DNA of 64,000 nt from Ruegeria sp. SCSIO 43209. Lineage in GTDB: Bacteria; Pseudomonadota; Alphaproteobacteria; Rhodobacterales; Rhodobacteraceae. The DNA is taken from NCBI RefSeq assembly GCF_019904295.1, contig NZ_CP065362.1, forward strand, positions 248,001 to 312,000, written 5' to 3'. The translations under genes were made by a program, and so were the position numbers. Shown here piece by piece: positions 59,048 to 64,000 of the stretch (positions are counted from its first letter, which is position 1; each line of letters begins with the position of its first letter). The notes below the pieces were generated by a model that saw only the letters and a program-made list of their open reading frames with translations, was not told where the DNA came from and searched no databases.

Positions 59048-61901
59048 ATGGCCTTCAAACTGACCGATTACGAAGCCTATGACTTCGCCAACCGCCGCCA
59101 TATCGGGCCCAGCCCGACCGAGATGCGCGACATGCTCAAGGTGATCGGCTTCAAGACGCTGGACGAGCTGATCGACGCCACCGTCCCGCCGGCGATCCGG
59201 CAGAAAGAGCCGCTGGACTGGGGTCCGGCGATGACTGAGCGCGATGCGCTCTTTCACATGAAAGAAGTGGCGAGCAAGAACAAGGTTCTGACTTCGCTGA
59301 TCGGTCAGGGCTATTATGGCACCACCACGCCGGCGCCGATCCTGCGCAACATTCTGGAAAACCCGGCCTGGTACACGGCTTACACGCCCTACCAGCCCGA
59401 GATCAGCCAGGGCCGACTTGAGGCGCTCCTGAACTTCCAGACCATGGTCAGCGACCTGACCGGGCTGGACGTGGCCAACGCGTCCTTGCTGGACGAAGCC
59501 ACAGCTGCCGCCGAAGCGATGGCCATGGCCAAGCGCGGCGGTCGGTCCAAGGCCAACAACGCGGCCTTCTTTGTCGACAAGAACTGCCACCCGCACCATC
59601 GCGGTGATTAAAACGCGCGCCGAGCCTCTGGGCATCGAGGTGCAGGTGGCTGATCCGGACACGCTGGATGCGGGCGCGGTCTTTGGTGCCATCTTCCAGT
59701 ACCCCGGCACCCATGGCCATGTGCGCGACTTCACCGCCGAGATTGCGGCCCTGCATGAACACAAGGCGATTGCCATCGTCGCCGCCGATATCCTGTCGCT
59801 GGCGCTGCTGAAGTCGCCCGGTGAGATGGGCGCGGATATCGCCATCGGCTCGACCCAGCGCTTTGGTGTGCCGATGGGCTATGGTGGCCCGCACGCCGCG
59901 TATATGGCGACCACCGACAAGCTGAAGCGCTCGATGCCGGGCCGGATCATCGGTGTCAGCATCGACAGCCGGGGCAACAAGGCTTACCGCCTGGCGCTGC
60001 AGACCCGCGAACAGCACATCCGGCGAGAGAAAGCCAACTCGAACGTTTGTACTGCGCAGGCGCTGCTGGCGGTGATTGCCTCGATGTATGCCGTGTATCA
60101 CGGCCCCGACGGCATCAAGGCCATCGCGCAATCGGTGCACCGCAAGACCTCGCGTTTGGCCGCCGGTCTGGAAGAGGCAGGCTTTGCTGTGGAGCCGGAA
60201 GTGTTCTTCGACACGATCACGGTTGAGGTTGGCCATCTGCAGAAAACGGTCATGGAGGCCGCTGTGGCCCGGGGCGTCAACCTGCGTAAGGTCGGCGACA
60301 CGAAAGTGGGCATCAGCCTGGACGAACAGACCCGGCCCGAGACCATCGAGGCGGTCTGGGGGGCCTTCGGCATCGACCGCAAGGATGACAGCTCGAACGT
60401 GGCCTATCGCCTGCCGGATTACGCGCTGCGCGAAAGCGAGTACCTGACCCACCCGATCTTCCACAAGAACCGGGCCGAGGCCGAGATCACGCGCTATATG
60501 CGCCGTCTGGCCGACCGCGACCTGGCGCTGGACCGGGCGATGATCCCGCTGGGCTCCTGCACCATGAAGCTGAACGCCACGATCGAGATGATCCCGGTCA
60601 CCTGGCCCGAGTTCGGCAACCTGCACCCGTTCTGCCCCGAAGATCAGGCGCAGGGCTATCACGAGATGATCGATGATCTGAACGACAAGTTGTGCCAGAT
60701 CACCGGCTATGACGCGATCTCCCAGCAGCCCAACTCGGGCGCGCAGGGCGAATATGCGGGCCTTTTGACCATCCGCAACTATCACTTTGCCCGCGGGCAG
60801 GGTCAGCGCAATGTCTGCCTGATCCCAACCTCGGCGCATGGCACCAACCCGGCCTCGGCCCAGATGGTGGGCTGGCAGGTTGTACCGGTGCAGGCGGATG
60901 ACAAGGGCAACATTGATCTGGCCGACTTCCGCGCCAAGGCTGAAAAGCACTCCGATCATCTGGCCGCCTGCATGATCACCTACCCCTCGACCCATGGCGT
61001 GTTCGAGACCACCGTGCAGGAGGTCTGCCAGATCACCCATGATCATGGCGGTCAGGTTTATATCGACGGCGCCAACATGAACGCCATGGTGGGTCTGTCG
61101 CGTCCCGGAGACATCGGCGGTGACGTCAGCCACCTGAACCTGCACAAGACCTTCTGCATCCCCCATGGCGGCGGCGGCCCCGGCATGGGTCCGATCGGCG
61201 TCAAAGCGCATCTGACCGAGCATCTGCCCGGCCACCCGGAATACGGCACTGCCGTGGGTCCGGTCTCGGCGGCGCCCTTTGGGTCGCCCTCGATCTTGCC
61301 GGTTAGCTGGGCCTATGTGCTGCTGATGGGCGGCGCGGGTCTGACGCAGGCCACGAAAGTGGCGATCCTGAACGCCAACTACATCGCGGCGCGGCTCAAG
61401 GATGCCTACCCGATCCTCTACACCTCGGAAACGGGTCGCGTGGCGCATGAATGCATCCTCGACACCCGCCCGCTGGACGAAGCGGCCCATGTCAGCGTCG
61501 ATGACATCGCTAAGCGTCTGGTGGACAGCGGCTTCCACGCGCCCACCATGTCCTGGCCGGTGGCCGGCACCCTGATGGTCGAGCCTACGGAATCGGAACC
61601 CATGGACGAGCTGGACCGCTTCTGCGACGCCATGCTGTCCATCCGCTCCGAGGCACAGGACATCATCGACGGCAAGATCGACGCGGAAAACAACCCGCTG
61701 AAAAACGCTCCCCACACGGTGCGCGATCTGGTCGGCGACTGGGACCGTCCCTACACCCGTGAACAGGCCTGCTTCCCCCCAGGCTCCATGGGCGTCGACA
61801 AATACTGGTCCCCCGTCAACCGCGTCGACAACGCATACGGAGACCGAAACCTAATCTGCACATGCCCGCCAATGACCGAATACATGGACGCAGCTGAATA
61901 A
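59048..61901 (+). pseudogene. gcvP: Glycine dehydrogenase (decarboxylating, P protein), frameshifted
   Basis: The P protein decarboxylates glycine with PLP and loads the aminomethyl group on GcvH. GAGGAG precedes ATG 59048. The first ~183 codons end in FFVDKNCHP, after which the frame shifts and stops at 59611; homology resumes in the +1 frame as [15 protein letters not shown] and continues to 61901. The change fits loss of two bases at 59591-59600: family proteins read HPQT here (CCGCAGACC), and the sequence has CCGCACC. With two bases restored the gene encodes about 951 residues, the normal length. The PLP lysine ([13 protein letters not shown]) and the rest of the C-terminal part are intact. 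Either a real recent mutation or a sequencing error. Confidence 0.9.
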
Positions 61902-61997
61902 ACCTCAATCAATAAACCCTCGCCAACTGGCGGGGGTTTCAATCCGAATTCGGGAACGATTGCTCGCGGCCGAAGCGCTAAAGAAGGTGGAGGAGAA

Positions 61998-62993
61998 ATG
62001 AAGCATTATGTCCCTGCAAATGACCATGCGCATTTGACCGAAACCACGTTGGCACGACCCAAACGAGACCATCAGATCGAGATCATTCTTTGCGAGGGCG
62101 GAGCGGAAGCATCGGCAGATATGCTGGTTGATTTCTATCGTGCCCTGAATGAACTGAACGAAGGCCATACATACATTACAAATATCCGCACCATTGCCGA
62201 CGGTGCTGCGGGCGGACCCTTGCACTGGGCCGGGCGAACCGCGATTTTCTGGGGGGATATCTACAAAAGCTGGCCTCTGACACCGTCGGACAAAACCTGG
62301 ATCGCCCAAGTATTGAACCTGTCCTACCGATCAATTCTCGTTGGCGGTGCAGTGTTTCTTCTCGCCCAGACTAGTCGCGCAACCAAGCGGATTGCATCGG
62401 TTCACCCCAACTTTTCTGCCGCAGCGCAAGAGGTTGGACTGATCGACGTCGGTTCGGGTACATACTGGTCCTCAGATAGCCGCACCCATAGCGCATCAAC
62501 CAGATTGGGCACGTTGCGTTTGTTGTCCGATTTTGTTGCCTTTGATCACGGCGAGCATCTTGCCGAGTCAGTACGCAGCTATATCGGGTTGGCCGACAGG
62601 CAAACTACATGCGCAAGCCAACTGGCAGCTCGATTGATCAGACGTTCAAAAGCCGACCCAATGGTGCGACAGGTTGTTGAAAAGATGCAGAACAATCTGG
62701 AGGATCCGGTTAGGATACCGGAACTTGCGATGGCGCTTGGTACATCAACGCGCCAGTTACAGCGGCGGTTTCTGGACAGAACGGGTGTAAAACTGCTGAC
62801 AACGTATCGGGAACTTCGCCTAGAACGGGCCTATGGCCTGCTTCAATTTACCGAGATGACCTATCTTGAAGTGGCGACTGCTACGGGCTTTTCTTCCACA
62901 AGTGCATTGGTGCGTGCGTTCCGGGATCACTATGATGCATCGCCCGAAAGTGTACGAAATCGGCGATTTGCAGGCAAAACTCAGGCTGTTTAG
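61998..62993 (+). CDS. AraC-family regulator with DJ-1/PfpI-like N-terminal domain (GlxA type)
   Basis: The 331-residue protein has a degenerate class-I amidotransferase-like N-terminal domain (about 25-190) and two C-terminal HTH motifs of AraC type: DPVRIPELAMALGTSTRQLQ then RRFLDRTGVKL, and MTYLEVATATGFSSTSALVR then AFRDHYDASPESVR. Such GlxA-type regulators frequently control choline, betaine, carnitine or related catabolism. Its place immediately after the glycine-cleavage operon suits a role in this metabolism. AGGTGGAGGAGAA lies directly before the ATG. Confidence 0.87.
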   Translation: MKHYVPANDHAHLTETTLARPKRDHQIEIILCEGGAEASADMLVDFYRALNELNEGHTYITNIRTIADGAAGGPLHWAGRTAIFWGDIYKSWPLTPSDKTWIAQVLNLSYRSILVGGAVFLLAQTSRATKRIASVHPNFSAAAQEVGLIDVGSGTYWSSDSRTHSASTRLGTLRLLSDFVAFDHGEHLAESVRSYIGLADRQTTCASQLAARLIRRSKADPMVRQVVEKMQNNLEDPVRIPELAMALGTSTRQLQRRFLDRTGVKLLTTYRELRLERAYGLLQFTEMTYLEVATATGFSSTSALVRAFRDHYDASPESVRNRRFAGKTQAV

Positions 62994-63310
62994 CTTGATC
63001 GTGTGAATCGACAGCGCAGTCGAATGCGGTTGATACCACACTGGGCCTGACCTTTTGGCATTCACCATTCATGAGGTTGACGACAGATACGATTGTTAGT
63101 CCAGTTAACAATGCTTTGCCACCGGCCCAAATATTGGCCCGGCTAAATCCTCAGTTGCCGTCTTTCAGACAAGTTCGCAGCTACGCGCTGGCTAATTGTT
63201 GTCGTGGGACCTCTCGCTTGTGATCTGCGAAGTTGATACGCTAGTGTTTCGATCGATGCGATTTTGTACGGGTCGGTTTACCATCCAGGTCCGCACTAGG
63301 AAAAGAGAGC
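62994..63310. other. Intergenic region between two regulators, with two inverted repeats
   Basis: The 317-base gap holds no gene. A perfect 7-bp inverted repeat ATTGTTA/TAACAAT (7-base loop) lies at 63092-63112 and a 9-bp repeat CCGGCCCAA/TTGGCCCGG with one mismatch (3-base loop) at 63122-63142. They lie about 170-220 bases before the next gene and may be operators for either regulator. Neither has a T-run. Confidence 0.5.
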
Positions 63311-64000
63311 ATGAAACCTAGGAATTTCGTTCCGAAAGGGGCCGCGACGTTCGACATCGATTATGACGGACCATCCAACGAGATCTATTTTCTGTTACTG
63401 CCGAAACTCACCATGCTTGCCTTTAGCGCAGCGGTTGAACCGCTGAGGATCGCCAATCAGGTCACCAACAAAGAGCTCTACAAGTGGTTTCTGATCTCCG
63501 AGGATGGGAACCCTGTTCGATGCTCCAACGGAGTCGAAATAGCAGCTGACTTGGCTCTGCATAATTTACCGCGATCATCCAGATTGTTTGTGTGTTCAGG
63601 GATCGAACCATCGGAAAGCATTAATTCAACGATCCTTTCGTGGATCAGCCGTCAGAAAGCGTTTGGCTGCAAGCTTGGTGGAATTTGTACCGGCGCATTT
63701 ACGCTGGCCAAGGCAGGTATGCTGACCGGCAAGAGGTTCACACTGCATTGGGAAAACCAACCCGCCTTTGTTGAACACTTCGAACACCTGACACCATCGG
63801 CGAACCTGTATGAGATTGACAATGATCTGATGACCTGCGGTGGAGGTAACGCGGCAACCGATATGGTACTGGACATGATTGAAACCGACTTCGGAAAGGA
63901 TCTGGCCATCATCGTCTCGGACATGTGCATCCACTCACGATCCAACAATCAAAAAACGCTCCAGAAATCCGCGTTTTCTGTCGCGTTGGGCAGTCGGAAC
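63311..64000 (+). CDS. GlxA-family AraC regulator, GbdR-like, 3' part outside window
   Basis: The gene is cut by the right edge; 230 residues are visible. ATG 63311 follows AAAAGAGAGC. The N-terminal DJ-1/PfpI-like domain begins FLLLPKLTMLAFSAAVEPLR and has GGICTGAFTLAKAGMLTGKR and TCGGGNAATDMVLDMIE, the layout of GbdR/CdhR-type activators of glycine-betaine and carnitine use. The HTH region is not included. Next to the Gcv operon it is a good candidate for a glycine-betaine/dimethylglycine response regulator. Confidence 0.85.
   Translation, partial: MKPRNFVPKGAATFDIDYDGPSNEIYFLLLPKLTMLAFSAAVEPLRIANQVTNKELYKWFLISEDGNPVRCSNGVEIAADLALHNLPRSSRLFVCSGIEPSESINSTILSWISRQKAFGCKLGGICTGAFTLAKAGMLTGKRFTLHWENQPAFVEHFEHLTPSANLYEIDNDLMTCGGGNAATDMVLDMIETDFGKDLAIIVSDMCIHSRSNNQKTLQKSAFSVALGSRN

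Noticed and set aside
59571..59700. Independent start for the C-terminal GcvP part, as a two-subunit P protein
   Set aside because: The split point is inside a conserved segment, both pieces together equal a single-chain GcvP, and the ATG in the second frame has no ribosome site. True split GcvPA/PB divides near the middle.
59448..61715. A 755-codon open frame on the minus strand opposite gcvP
   Set aside because: It is the antisense shadow of a high-GC coding region; the plus strand has clear P-protein homology over its full length.
1..64000. CRISPR arrays, tRNA, rRNA, insertion sequences or prophage genes
   Set aside because: None could be recognised by reading; no transposase, integrase or repeat-spacer pattern is present.

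Overview
The window looks like chromosomal DNA of a marine alphaproteobacterium of the Roseobacter group (Rhodobacteraceae). Reasons: moderately high GC, three dicarboxylate-type transporter families, a non-pyrrolysine MttB homologue beside dimethylglycine-dehydrogenase-like genes, an XRE-cupin regulated hydroxyproline cluster, a MocR regulator divergent from a TRAP transporter, and a GbdR-like regulator. This assignment is inference from gene content; there is no rRNA or tRNA gene in the window.

Layout. 1-1145: end of an amino-acid ABC importer. 1415-3993: AhpD-like protein, XRE-cupin regulator, MATE exporter. 3968-10287 (minus): four-gene catabolic operon (DMGDH-like flavoprotein, MttB-family methyltransferase, Ldh2-type reductase, DadA-type oxidase) with a divergent GcvA-type LysR. 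11491-14903 (minus): cobalamin riboswitch, a 28-codon leader ORF, DUF1636 protein and a BtuCDF/FecBCD-type importer. 15179-17926: a catalase-related haem protein followed by a cyclooxygenase-like haem protein, facing a cyclase-AAA-TPR signalling protein (17900-20923). 21504-22820: UDP-glucose dehydrogenase. 22851-29119 (minus): enolase-superfamily enzyme, DadA-type oxidase, TRAP transporter and BASS-like carrier with a divergent LysR. 30097-33314: ThDP enzyme, FadR-type GntR, Asp/Glu racemase. 33508-37016: Pta, YeiH-type exporter, AGE-family isomerase. 37163-38978: two small proteins flanking a beta-propeller. 39037-44645: MocR regulator and TRAP-plus-UspA operon. 44716-45310: CcdAB toxin-antitoxin. 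45428-48745: TPP riboswitch and thiBPQ. 48733-51795 (minus): hydroxyproline epimerase and DapA-family deaminase cluster. 51942-61901: glyA, lpd, lipA, glycine symporter, UspA, gcvT, gcvH, gcvP. 61998-64000: two AraC/GlxA-type regulators, the second cut by the window edge.

How it fits together. Much of the window serves nitrogenous osmolyte catabolism: N-methyl groups pass to tetrahydrofolate (DMGDH-like and GcvT enzymes), glycine and serine are interconverted (GlyA, Gcv system), hydroxyproline-type compounds enter through epimerase, flavoprotein and DapA-family steps, and cofactor supply (corrinoid and thiamine uptake) is controlled by riboswitches.

Most notable: (i) the catalase-related plus cyclooxygenase-like gene pair, a candidate bacterial oxylipin module in which the peroxidase distal His position appears to be Asp; (ii) a strong-SD leader ORF between a B12 riboswitch and DUF1636; (iii) a 2-bp deletion-type frameshift in gcvP; (iv) a C-poor 5' segment in gcvT; (v) paired operator-like repeats in several divergent promoters.
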